NCBI GenBank assembly: GCA_028023455.1
Contig: JAQFVV010006221.1
Coordinates: 10,964,825 to 11,028,824 of the forward strand
Reading direction: 5' to 3'
From: Epiperipatus broadwayi
Taxonomy: Eukaryota; Onychophora; Udeonychophora; Euonychophora; Peripatidae
DNA: 64,000 nucleotides
In this document: piece after piece, positions 13,215 through 24,819 of the stretch
Layout: every line of letters starts with the position of its first letter
Numbering within the stretch: position 1 is the stretch's first letter
Translations under genes and position numbers: made by a program
Notes under the pieces: model-generated
The model's input: only the letters and a program-made list of their open reading frames with translations
Database searches by the model: none
What the model was told of the DNA's origin: nothing

Positions 13215-13256
13215 ACAGAATGACTTTCGGTTAATCTCTTAACCTTTTTCAATAAT
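13215..13256 (-). ncRNA. Degenerate hammerhead-like hairpin in PLE 3' region
   Basis: On the minus strand TTGAAAAAG is followed by a perfect GGTTAA/TTAACC hairpin and then GAAAGTC. The position, just 3' of the PLE coding remnant, and the hairpin-GAAA layout match the better preserved motifs at 30.95, 32.71 and 35.24 kb. The first box deviates from CUGANGA, so this copy is probably inactive. Confidence 0.4.
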
Positions 13257-14145
13257 TATTTAAATTCAAATTAGAGGAAGTAAACATCATATCCCAAGAT
13301 TCCCAGTTTTTAATGTTAGCAGATTGTTGATTGATTACAGATGTTCTATTTCTATTTATGAAAATTTTCTTCTTAATTGTTCTTTTATTATGGTGTCTCT
13401 TCTTGTAAAGAATTTTAGTATTTTCAAGATAAAAATTGAAGGTAAACTAACATGTTTTTCATGATCAAATAAAACAGAAGCTGATATTAAATCATTATTA
13501 CTCTTATTTTTTATATGTTTATATAATAATTGATGCTCTTTTAATCTTTTCTCAAGAGTACACAGTAATTTACCTATATATGAATTCATGCATTTACATA
13601 AAATCTAATATTACTTTTTTATTTAAAAGGTATAATATTTTCAGAATTATTTATCAATTTATTAACATTATGTGAAAAACTAAATGAAAAATTAATAAAT
13701 CTTAACATATATTTTTAAAAAGTTTAGCTTCAGCATTTGGAAATATATGGAATAGAAATAAATTTTTACCATTAACTTTCAGCTTCTTTAAAGTAGTATA
13801 TTTCTTTTTAAATTGATATAAAGACAATAAATTTGTTTAACATTATAACTAACTTTAAGCAATTCGTTTGTAAATATTTCAATATTTTATAATTTATCAT
13901 TTTCATAATGATGTAATTTTTCATTACGAAATAAAAAAGATTTAATATTTGCCATCTTATGCATAATTGGCATTTTTGATTTACAATGCATACAATCTCT
14001 TTCTTGCTATGGTTTGATTATCAACTTATAACTTAATAAACCATCATCTATTGCAATATAGAAATCAAGATATTTAATAGCTTTATTTTATTCTTTTTCA
14101 ATAGACTATTTCAAACTATTTAACTTGTTTAATTTATCTATAAGA
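13257..14145 (-). pseudogene. Penelope-like element, C-terminal RT and GIY-YIG remnant
   Basis: Reading right to left on the minus strand, 14130-13900 gives the RT tail: KAIKYLDFYIAIDDGLLSYK, then MPIMHKMANIKSF. This corresponds to KFLDLQIF and VPMMHKMASLKSF in the copy at 34.4 kb. The stretch 13589-13356 gives CMNSYIG, LEKRLKEHQLLYKHIK and ASVLFDHEKH, the GIY-YIG region. Near 13330-13270 comes SANIKNWESWDM, the C-terminal end. The catalytic YVDD region and everything upstream are missing, and several stops and frameshifts are present. The truncated 5' end abuts the (TA)n array at 14152. It belongs with the family-A-like PLEs. Confidence 0.82.
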
Positions 14146-14148
14146 CAA

Positions 14149-15589
<1,441 letters not shown>

Positions 15590-16307
15590 TGTGTTTTCAG
15601 GAATACCAAAATGGCAGGCCTTAGTTTTGATAAATTTCATTAATAATCTTCTGACATTTACAAAACTAATGTTAAATTTTAAAAAAGAATAGATTCTGAT
15701 AAATACCATTAAAAATTATAAGAAAAAGAATAAATTCAGATAAATCTTTATTTCAATTTCTTTTATACTTTCCCCCCAAAACGTTTACAAAATTAATGTT
15801 AAATTTTAAAAAAGGTAATAAATTCTGGTAAATTTTATTAACAATAATTATTTCAATTTTGCTTTTTATTCCCCAAAAACGTTTACAAAATAAGTGGAGG
15901 GCCTACAATCTCCTGGAGCCGTGTTTGTTTTGTTAAAAAAAAAAAAAAATAAAGTAATAAATTCGGAGATATTTAATTTTTTTTTTTTTAATTTTGACAA
16001 TCTTTATTTTAATTTTTTTATATTTCCCAAAAATGGGTTAGTTACATTTACAAAAAAATGAACCAAAAATAATAATAATATAAATACAATATTTATAGTT
16101 TATTCGCTGTCAACATAAAATCTGTAATGGCTTTCAAAATCTCTACAGATGTTCTGATGGTCTACAATCTCCCGAAGATCATAGTTGTTATATTAAAAAA
16201 AAAAAAATTATATAAAATTTCAAAAAAGAATAAATTCCAATAAATTTTATATAAATTCTGCTAAATTTCTTTTAAAAAAAATTATTTCAATTTTTTATAT
16301 ACTTATA

Positions 16308-16712
16308 TGGCAATGTGGAGGTAATGAGATGCTTTATGTAACAGTTCCAGTTCCAGGTTTCTTATAGAAACAATCAAACAAAATGTCACGGATGGATCAA
16401 CAATTTATTCAGATTGCTGGAAGGCATATAAAAGTGATAAATTAAGGCATTCTGGATTTAAGCATTTCCAGGTATAACTTTGTTGATTTGTCAAGCGTTG
16501 TTAGCCGAGAGGTCATCACAACCGCCTTGCAAGCAAGTAGTTGGTTGCAGACGGTTGTGGGTTTGTGTCCCGGCCGATGCTATGACATGAAAAAAAAAAT
16601 TGTTGATTTAGCTATCAGTACACAAATTCAAAACTTTGAAAGACTTTGGGGCTCACTAAATGAGGAAATAAAAAACACTGGAGCACTGCATGACATCACC
16701 TGGATTTCCATT
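16308..16712 (+). pseudogene. Merlin/ISXO2-like DDE transposase remnant, interrupted by a SINE
   Basis: Translated pieces in different frames give GGNEMLYVTVP, then NVTDGSTIYSDCWKAY and GFKHFQ. After the SINE comes NFVDLAISTQIQNFERLWG. These correspond to the central and C-terminal DDE core of Merlin / IS1016-type (ISXO2-like) transposases. SDCWKAY contains the second catalytic aspartate, and the N-FVD...IE-LW block is the conserved downstream region (here NFERLW). At least one stop, a frameshift between the first two pieces, and the SINE insertion make it non-functional. The N-terminal half was not found. The element is a cut-and-paste transposon relic, unrelated to its PLE and LINE neighbours. 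Confidence 0.8.
16490..16599 (+). mobile_element. Short tRNA-derived SINE, copy 2 (SINE-1)
   Basis: Nearly identical to the copy at 10480-10590, with an A box TAGCCGAGAGGTC and a T-rich B-box variant GGTTTGTGTCC. It ends TATGACATG followed by nine A residues. An exact 10-bp target duplication, TTGTTGATTT, flanks it at 16480-16489 and 16600-16609. Removing the insert joins the Merlin reading frame (YNFVDLAIS), which confirms the borders. Confidence 0.93.
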
Positions 16713-17115
16713 TAACAGAATTTATGTGAGATTACATGCCACTGACATGAATAAACTGTAAATATTATCTTTATATATATTGTGCTCATTTTTTGTAGGC
16801 ATAACCAACACATCTTTGGGAGATTGTAGACTCACTACTCATTTTTTGTAAATGTAACTAACCCATCTTTGGAAAATAAATAAACAAAAATTGAAATAAA
16901 GATTGTCGATTAAATTTATCAGAATTTTTTACTTTATTTTTTAATTTAATAAAACAAATACAGCTCTTTACTCATTTTGTAAACGTTTTTGGGGGAAGTA
17001 TAAAAAAATTGAAACTGTTAATGAAATTTATGAAATTTATTCCTTTTTTAAAAATGTTTAATGAAATTTATCAAAAATATGAGCTGCCATGTTCGTAAGT
17101 CCTCAAAACTGTATA

Positions 17116-17975
17116 TTTATCAAAAATATGGGCTACCATTCCCAACTACCAAAAAATACAAATAAAGAAACACAAAACATCAATTCCATAAATCTGTGTA
17201 ATATTTGATCAAATATAATGTTTCATAGTGGCTTCACCTAATTATTTTTACAAAACATTTATGAAAAATCAATGATTATAAAAGGTGGTGAGAATCTATA
17301 GAAAGACTATGAACTTGTTTACAATTTTAAGAACTGTAATTAACAAATGTGTTCCCAACACAATGTTTTGGAAATGGCATAATAAAATTAGAGTAATTTT
17401 TACATTATAAATTAACAGATAAAGATATCCAATAGGTATACTGATAAAGAAAGATGAAATCTCAAAATAAAAAAACATGCTTGGTGAGTTTTAAATTTTT
17501 AATGAAGGTAGCAAATGTGTTCAGTTTTTGATTTAATATAGTATTATGTTAATGGCTATTTTATAATATAAAAATTGTAAATAAGTCAATGGTCTTCTTT
17601 GTATTTTTTACCACCTCCAGTGATTATTCATCTTTTCATGGGTATTTGTGAAAAATAAGTATTACATACATTTATTTAAAAACTTTATATTTGGTTTAAA
17701 TAAGTAGATGATATTTTTGAATTTGAGCTTTATGGAATTGTTCTTTACATTATTTTTTTTAGCTTTTTCCTTATGGCCGCATAATGGAATGCCTTGGTAA
17801 AACAATATGGAGCCTAACAATGGGCATTAAAAATGCATAGCAGAATTCAGGATATATTCTCAGTGTATGTCTTCATATTGGATTTTCAAAAATTTATTGG
17901 AAACAAAATAAAAGTCATACCAAATGGTAGTGTTTGTAAATGTGAGTAATAAAACCACCAAAATATTTCAGCTAT
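17116..17975. other. AT-rich non-coding stretch
   Basis: No recognisable gene or repeat family. Confidence 0.5.
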
Positions 17976-18001
17976 ACACACACACACACACACACACACA
18001 C
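17976..18001. repeat. (CA)n microsatellite
   Basis: An uninterrupted AC/CA dinucleotide run of about 26 bp. Short open frames reading through it are artefacts of the repeat. Confidence 0.95.
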
Positions 18002-19104
18002 TCTGATAGAGACAAGAAACATTTATATCTTCAGGCATCATATATCCTCCACATAGTGGAAATAAATCATAAATGTATATATATTTACATTGCTCACAAT
18101 CAGATGATAAATCTCTGTAACAACATTTTACTTTTTGCAGTTTACAAAAATACACATTGTAAATATTATTCACAGCATATATATGTAGAAGAAATATTAA
18201 ATAGAAAACATGAAGCAATCATATTTAGGTAATAAAAATATTTAATTAACATACAGATTAACAAAATATATGATGATTAACATACATTATTGATTGACTT
18301 CAATGATTCTATTAATTGACAAATCTAAGATTTTAATATTATTTTACATATGTATATATTGTAATGTGATAAAAGAAATGATGATGCTGGGAAAATGATC
18401 AATATATTCTGAATAAAACATCACCCAATCATTGGTCACCATTTTGTAATGAATTATAGATTATAATATGGGATGATAATATTAAAAAACTTTACTATGT
18501 TTCAGAATTGAGATATCATTCATAATAATATAGATCTAGCCTAAATGTGGAATGTCATTTTATAAAAGCCCCAAAGTTGATTTGACATTTTGTAATAATT
18601 GCCATCATTGGCTAGCATTGGGTAGCTACTTAGTCACAATAATAATAAATTTTCTATCTCACTATCTCTTTACATTTATTCAATCAACATTTGTCATAAA
18701 GATATGCCCTTAAGATTTATATTCTTTATCCCAGAGCAAAAATATGTATAAACAAATAGTAACTCTGTTAGAACCTGTGTAAATTATCTAGCTCAATTAT
18801 TTATCCCACTATGCAATAACAGTATTCCCCATACATAAGTATTTAGATTGTCCACTATACTGTCATAAAATATTAACAATCTCTATTAAAATCTAATTCA
18901 TTCAGATTATATTTAAAACTAAATAAAGCAAATGAGATTATCACCTCAGACATCAACAAATCTATCCATGATTCCAAAGTAAACTGCAATAAGCAGCAAA
19001 ACCATATATCATTGCTCTAGACAATGATGCATGCTTAAGACATATATTTGATTGATAATTGAATAAAACTAAATTCGAATCAATAAACAATTAAATTCTG
19101 TCAT
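18002..19104. other. AT-rich non-coding stretch
   Basis: No gene recognised. Confidence 0.5.
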
Positions 19105-19200
19105 ACTTTACTAATCTAATATTGTTTATAGTAATGCAAATTTACTTTAATAACTTTACTAATCTAATATTGTTTATAGTAATGCAAATTTACTTTAATA
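19105..19200. repeat. Perfect 48-bp tandem duplication
   Basis: The unit starting ACTTTACTAATCTAATATTG at 19105 is repeated at 19153 with no visible difference, so the duplication looks recent. Confidence 0.92.
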
Positions 19201-21446
19201 TTTAATAACATTCTGTTTAAATCAATTAGTTTCTAAATAATTATAATTACATTTTGAGAACATTTTCTAAGCTATACAATATTTATAATGTTTTAATAAA
19301 ATAAACATTTACTCAATTCTGTATGTATTTTAATAAAAAGTTAAATATAATATCAATATTTCATTCATACCCTACACTATAGCAATATGTAATTATTACA
19401 CTCTACAAGAATTTATCAACAAATCTATTAGATAATTTCACATTTTTACAGTACCCATCACATTATATAAAATATACCTATACCCGTAGGTTTCCATTGC
19501 ATATTTACGAACTTGCAATCACTGATATTAATCCAATCAATCGATTATAAAAATGGATTTTACAACAATTAAATCATGTATGAGGACAATTGATAATTAT
19601 CCAAGCCAAAGATAACATTCAGTTCTTTTACTAGTTAATAAACTTTATGATCTCCATCTCAAAGAAATTTAAGAAGTAATTCTGACTAATGATAAAATAA
19701 AAATCTACTAAGATTTTTGTAACTGGACAAAATAAACAAATAAATAATCAACTCTGAACTAGTAACTGAAATACAGGCTTATTATATATCTGTATCAATA
19801 TATGTAAGATATAGGATATATGAGCACAGACTTTCAAACGACCCACAGCTCACCACTCTATCTCATATCACTGATATACTTGAACACATATATGTCGAAA
19901 AGATAAATAATTACTAATATACGTATGTCATGCTAAAACAGCAATCATCAGTTGATCTAAACTAATGAAATTATTTCTCCTAGTAATATTGACTTAGATA
20001 AGTAAACAAATATTTAAATGCAGTAAAAAATATAAAATTTATATGTAATCAGATTTTTAAAAATGATGTATAAACTATACACATAGATCTAATTCTATTT
20101 CACCCACCAAGATGGGTCTGATCTTGGATCAAACTTTAAGTATCCAAAATTATCCTGCACATTGAAAAGAAATAATTAGTTAGATTCACCGGATTTTAAA
20201 TCAACTCCAAATTCATAGGTCCATAATAAAAAATTATAACAGTAGTAATAAAAATTTAACAGAACAAACAATCGACGTTTGCAATAGACCAAAATCAATA
20301 AAATAATAACAAAATATATGTGTATAAAACTCAAAAATACGTGGTAAGACAATAATACTATATATAAAATGGAAGGAGAGATTTTAAATGCCCCCCCCCT
20401 CCCTGAGATTTTAAATAACATCTACAATAATAAAAAAAAATGCAATCAAATAAGAATTGATCTCTATTTATTCATTAATGTAATCTCTAATTAATTAAAC
20501 AAACATTAAAAAAATCTGTCATATTTAAACCCTTTTCTATCCGAATCACCAAGTTAAATCTTGAACATAGAAAAAAAATATTAAATATTTGAAAACATCA
20601 GGTCATGTTAACTTATATCATCAGATAAGAGCTTAAATAATAAGAACACAATGAATCTCTCCGACCTTTTCATTGTGTGAATTCTATCATATCCATATAT
20701 ATATATTATTTACCTATGTTTTTAAAATAAAATGTAAACTCTTCTTTTCTTTTAACACAAATATATATATATAGAAATCATACCACCTAAGTGAAAGTCT
20801 GTCCATTTTCGCTCACTATCGATGGATCCATCATAGCTTCTGGTTCTTTATTCCAATCATAAGGCGTAGAGATGATTTTCCTTTAAGTAGCAAAGATAAA
20901 CATGAATAGTAATTAACGCAGATATGAATCCAATTATTTTTGCATCTAAATTCCAATATTTTCTTTAAGCATATAAATGTATCCAAGCATTTAAAACGAT
21001 AAGCACTTATTCAATGCAAAATCACAAATCACTGAGCATTTACCAATTGCTCAACAAGCTTTGTGATAAATGCTTAGCCAGAGAAAGCATTTAAAATATC
21101 TCTGTCAGAACCCCTCCCCACCAACCTCTGACCATGGTTTCGTGCTTTGGCACTTTTCAGAGAGACGTTAGGGTAGCTTCAGACACTAGATCTAAAAATA
21201 CCAACTCAAAGTCAGCATTTATCTAAAAGTTATCTATTAAGTAAATCTGAAATTTTCAGACATCTACATGTCTTCAAACCCAGCTATCTAACTCAAATAG
21301 CTATATGGGGCTGAGAGACCTTCATCCATACCATATATTAATAGTCTTAGCAATATAACATCGCATAAGACTTAAGGCAGAGACTATAAATAGTCAAAAT
21401 AAGAGTCATAACTTAAGAGAATTGGGTCATGTGATCTATGACTCTT
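19201..21446. other. AT-rich non-coding region
   Basis: No gene recognised. It includes a C-rich tract near 20391-20404 between two copies of GAGATTTTAAAT, and a few short TATA runs. The 81-codon frame at 20176-20421 is unsupported. Confidence 0.5.
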
Positions 21447-21954
21447 ATTTGTGTGCATAGTGCAACTGTTCTCAAAGCTGTAAATTGTTAATAAATACGA
21501 ATCAATCTGCTTAGCACTTTTGAAGAGTCCAGCTTTCATAATCATAGCTTAACTGTTAATGAGGTTAATGATATGCAAATTTGTGTTATGTTAGACATTC
21601 CATTTCCTTGATAAAACATAGCATGTGTCCTTCCTATTGATGGTTCATAGGAAGAACACATGCTATGCTTTATCAAGGAAATGGAATGTCTAGCATAATC
21701 AACACAAATTTGCATATCATTAACCTCATTAACGGCATGAAGACACCATCAATAGGAAAGACACATGCTATGCTTTATCAAGGAAATGGAATGTCTAATA
21801 TAATCAACACAAATTTGCATATCATTATCCTCATTAACAGTTAAGCTATGGTTATAAAAGCTGGACCCTTCGAAAGCGCTAAGCAGATGCATTCGTATTT
21901 ATTAATTTATTAACAATTTACAGCTTTGAGGACAATTGCGCTACACACGCAAAT
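21447..21954. mobile_element. Foldback element with nearly 200-bp inverted arms and an extra direct arm copy
   Basis: The left arm (21447-21642) is the reverse complement of the right arm (21746-21954) with scattered mismatches. Examples are ATTTGTGTGC outermost, CTCAAAGCTGTAAATTGTTA, and CATTTCCTTGATAAA. Between them, 21645-21735 repeats the inner part of the right arm in direct orientation, from ACACATGCTATGC to CCTCATTAAC. There is no coding capacity. The outermost flanks show at most a 4-bp candidate duplication (GACT), so the target duplication is unresolved. Confidence 0.85.
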
Positions 21955-23176
21955 GGACTAATATATATATATATTCCTTCAAAGTAAAAAATGTATTTAG
22001 CTAATTAAGTATTTACCAAAAAGTATACACTCAATGATGTAGAAATATCATGAAACATTATTCTACTAAAATATCAATGATACTTCCATGACTCACAATT
22101 AAAATAAGCAAATTATATTTACTTTTAAAATTTCTTATGTTAAATTTAATTATAACACAATATAATATCCATTTAATTATTAATAAATTTATTAAACGCA
22201 CATTGATTACGTAAGTAATATTTACTGTGGTTAAAACACCTGTAGAGGTCCCTACTATCGCATTTTACACGCATATTATCGAGGTTATAGCCTCAGTAAA
22301 TATTAATTATTAATATGATTATACTCCACCTTTTTTATTAATATTGGTAAACTTTAATAATATTTCAGATAAATAAATTCATTAATTTAAATAAGGAAAC
22401 ATAAAGAGGGATTTTACTTACATTTAGCTACATTTGAAATAATTAAAAAACAAATATACTAATCAATTTTTCTCTTTCCAAAATAATTAATTAATTTTCT
22501 TGTAAATTAACTATAATTATAGCAAAACTATTAATTAATACTTATCACTATTAACTATCACAAACAAATTTAAAACAATTTTTTATCACCATGTAATCAT
22601 TTTAATTGTATATGCATGATAGCTATTCAATCTTCTTTATGATCATTTAGTAAGATGAAAAAAAATTCCGCTTTCCAAAACCTGTCCTTTTTATATTAAT
22701 GTCAAGGATTGAATTAACATTGCGTCATGGAGTGATGATTCTTTCGCTGAGGTCCGATTTCCCAAATGGATTTCTTTCATTGGCTAATCAGTTTCTATTG
22801 TTTTTTTTTTTTTCTATCTGACTGAGGTTATTACATTTAAATGCTCAAGGCTGGTTTTAATTTAACTAATTAACAATCATTTCCATTTCTAATTAATTAC
22901 CCTGTTTTCCAAATCAAAAATATATTTCAAGACAAATTTAAAGATATAATTTTATCTCCAAATCTTTTTTAAAATTTAGTTTTAAAAATACCTTTTTCTT
23001 TAATAAAAATTTTATTTTAATAATTTTTCATTATCTGTGCGACTTAATATATAAGAGTTTAAGACGATATTTTAATTTCAATTTTTAAAGAAAGTTTTTA
23101 AATGCGAACTTTTTATTTTAACTTGTTTAATAATATATATAAAAAAAAAACAATGTAACGAACGTCTGTGCTCGTT

Positions 23177-23179
<3 letters not shown>
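21955..23179. other. AT-rich non-coding stretch
   Basis: No gene recognised. An inverted pair TGTAACGA/TCGTTACA (23154-23179) sits directly before the next (TA)n array and could be the trace of an unknown terminus. Confidence 0.45.

Positions 23180-23206
<27 letters not shown>
23180..23206. repeat. (TA)n microsatellite
   Basis: A short TA array just outside the 3' end of the minus-strand PLE-B copy. Confidence 0.95.
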
Positions 23207-23208
<2 letters not shown>

Positions 23209-23214
23209 CATTAC

Positions 23215-24819
23215 AAGCATAAAGCTAAACTAGTCAATATAAAATCAAAACTACCCCAAATCTAAAATTAAACCAGACCAGCATAAAAATAATATTAAAA
23301 CACAACCTAAGGTTTCACTGCTACAAGCAGACTTCTCAAGTGTAAAGAACTACAAAAAAACCACACATTATATATACTATTAAAAACTACCCACAAATCC
23401 ATTCACTTCCCATCCACCCTTAATATTAAAAGAACTCTTAAATAAGTTAATTGCTTCAGAATAATAAATTTTCAATAATAAAGACTCTTTAATTCTTCTT
23501 TTGATTTCATTTCTCTCAAAGAAGACAACCTTAGCTTCATCAAAATCAATAGTGTGGCCTGTATCTTTTTCATGGACATACAAAGCAGAACTAAGATATC
23601 TATTTTTAACTCTACTTTTATGAACCTTTATTCTTTCATTTAAACTCAAACTACTCTGACCTATGTAAACCTTCTTACAAAATAAACAAGGAATAAAATA
23701 TACCACACCAGGAATAGTCTTTCTATCAAAAACTTCTTTTGTATTATTTAATAAATTATTCAATGTAACACCCCTTTTCCAAGCAATTTTCTTATTTCCA
23801 AACAATTTACTATTTCTACACACAATTTTATAAGAAGACAATTTAAATGGCAAAGAAATAAAATCATATTTTTCTTTAACCTTTACATCCTTACAAATAT
23901 TACTATTAAATAAAATACTTTTAACAAATTTATCAGAGTATCCAACACTCAAATAATCTTTATAAAATTGATATTTCTGAAACAAAGCTACCCCACTAGA
24001 ATTATTTAATTTAATATTCCTATGACAATAATTCCTTAAAGCAGCTACTTTATGAGATACAGACTGATAGCTATCAGGTTTAATTATAGATCTTAATTCT
24101 TTACTTTTAACTAAATGACTGCACAATAAACAATTAGTTTCTATATTTCTAATCACCAAAAGATCTAAAAATTTTAACTTACCAAAATCTAACCCCCCTC
24201 CTTCTAACACAAATTTTATAGAAGGATCAAAACAATTAAACTCATTTACAAATTCCTTCAATTTATCATTCTCAACTACAAATAAACAATCATCAACATA
24301 TCTGACAAATAATTTTACATATAAACAATTCTTTTTAATAATAATTTCCTCTTCCATAAAACTAATATAAACTGAACATACTAAAGGAGAAATAATATAG
24401 CCTATTATCCACCCTTCCTTAATCTTATAAAAATTACCTCTATAAGTAAAATACATAGAATCTTCCAATAACAAAAGCAAATCTGTAATTACCTTAATTT
24501 TATTTTTTGATAAAGAACTTTTCTTAATCAATACAGACAAAAGAACATCAATACTGCTTAACCTATTAACAGACTGATACATATTTTCAATATCTAAACT
24601 TCCAAATACCCAATTACTTTCCATTTTAAAATTATTAATCTTATCAAAAGCCTCAAAAGAAGAAGAAACTGTGTACTGACCAAAATCAACAAATTGTTTT
24701 AAAAAATTATTCAAGAATCTAGAAATACCCTCTACAACACTACCTGTAAAATCAAAAATAAATCTTAAAGGAAAACCATTTTTATGAGTTTTAATATTCA
24801 CAAACATCTTAGCTGATGT
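23215..24819 (-). mobile_element. Penelope-like element, family B, 5'-truncated minus-strand arm
   Basis: The arm holds a truncated RT/GIY-YIG ORF plus about 170 bp of 3' sequence. It is an inverted near-duplicate of 24935-26515. The 5' break is at about 24819, where ACATCAGCTAAG just before the ATG still matches the other arm and the sequence beyond does not. In the 3' region a hairpin ending in GAAACC (complement of 23310-23345) occupies the place of the hammerhead-like motif of family A, but its first box reads CTTGAGA rather than CUGANGA. Confidence 0.9.
23380..24807 (-). CDS. PLE family B reverse transcriptase/GIY-YIG endonuclease, N-terminally truncated
   Basis: An intact 475-codon frame. 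Residues 1-30 carry KTHKNGFPLRFIFDF (RT palm, motif 2 region). SLDIENMYQSV near residue 71 is the motif A region with the first catalytic aspartate, and EGWIIGYIISPLV near 131 is the fingers/palm motif with an unusual GYIISP in place of MGSPLSP. FVRYVDDCLFVV near 166 is the YVDD active site, and KLKFLDLLV near 208 follows. The C-terminal nuclease begins near residue 365 with VVYFIPC and KKVYIGQSS, then LNERIKVHKSR, which gives GIY, YIG and the catalytic arginine. PLE polymerases prime on target DNA using this nuclease. The N-terminal RT part is lost, so the ATG is only the first internal methionine. The long open frame suggests a recent copy. Confidence 0.9.
   Translation of the reverse strand: MFVNIKTHKNGFPLRFIFDFTGSVVEGISRFLNNFLKQFVDFGQYTVSSSFEAFDKINNFKMESNWVFGSLDIENMYQSVNRLSSIDVLLSVLIKKSSLSKNKIKVITDLLLLLEDSMYFTYRGNFYKIKEGWIIGYIISPLVCSVYISFMEEEIIIKKNCLYVKLFVRYVDDCLFVVENDKLKEFVNEFNCFDPSIKFVLEGGGLDFGKLKFLDLLVIRNIETNCLLCSHLVKSKELRSIIKPDSYQSVSHKVAALRNYCHRNIKLNNSSGVALFQKYQFYKDYLSVGYSDKFVKSILFNSNICKDVKVKEKYDFISLPFKLSSYKIVCRNSKLFGNKKIAWKRGVTLNNLLNNTKEVFDRKTIPGVVYFIPCLFCKKVYIGQSSLSLNERIKVHKSRVKNRYLSSALYVHEKDTGHTIDFDEAKVVFFERNEIKRRIKESLLLKIYYSEAINLFKSSFNIKGGWEVNGFVGSF

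Larger units (their letters stand above)
15590..17115 (+). mobile_element. Merlin-like DNA transposon with long inverted termini
   Basis: A left arm (about 15590-16110) and an inverted right arm (about 16790-17115) flank a transposase remnant. Matching pieces include GATAAATTTCATTAA near 15630 against TTAATGAAATTTATC near 17055. The motif CTACAATCTCC near 15903 and 16163 matches GGAGATTGTAG-type sequence near 16818. The left arm also holds internal repeats of a roughly 100-190 bp unit containing GTTTACAAAAT near 15650, 15785 and 15885. The arms are imperfect and the exact ends are uncertain. SINE-1 is inserted in the transposase region. Confidence 0.6.

Noticed and set aside
20390-20405. G-quadruplex at the C-rich tract (also the G-tract near 5609)
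   Set aside because: They are homopolymer runs without four spaced G or C blocks.
22225-22310. MITE around the inverted pair AATATTTACTG/CAGTAAATATT
   Set aside because: Arms are only about 12 bp of AT-rich sequence, with no defined ends or duplication.
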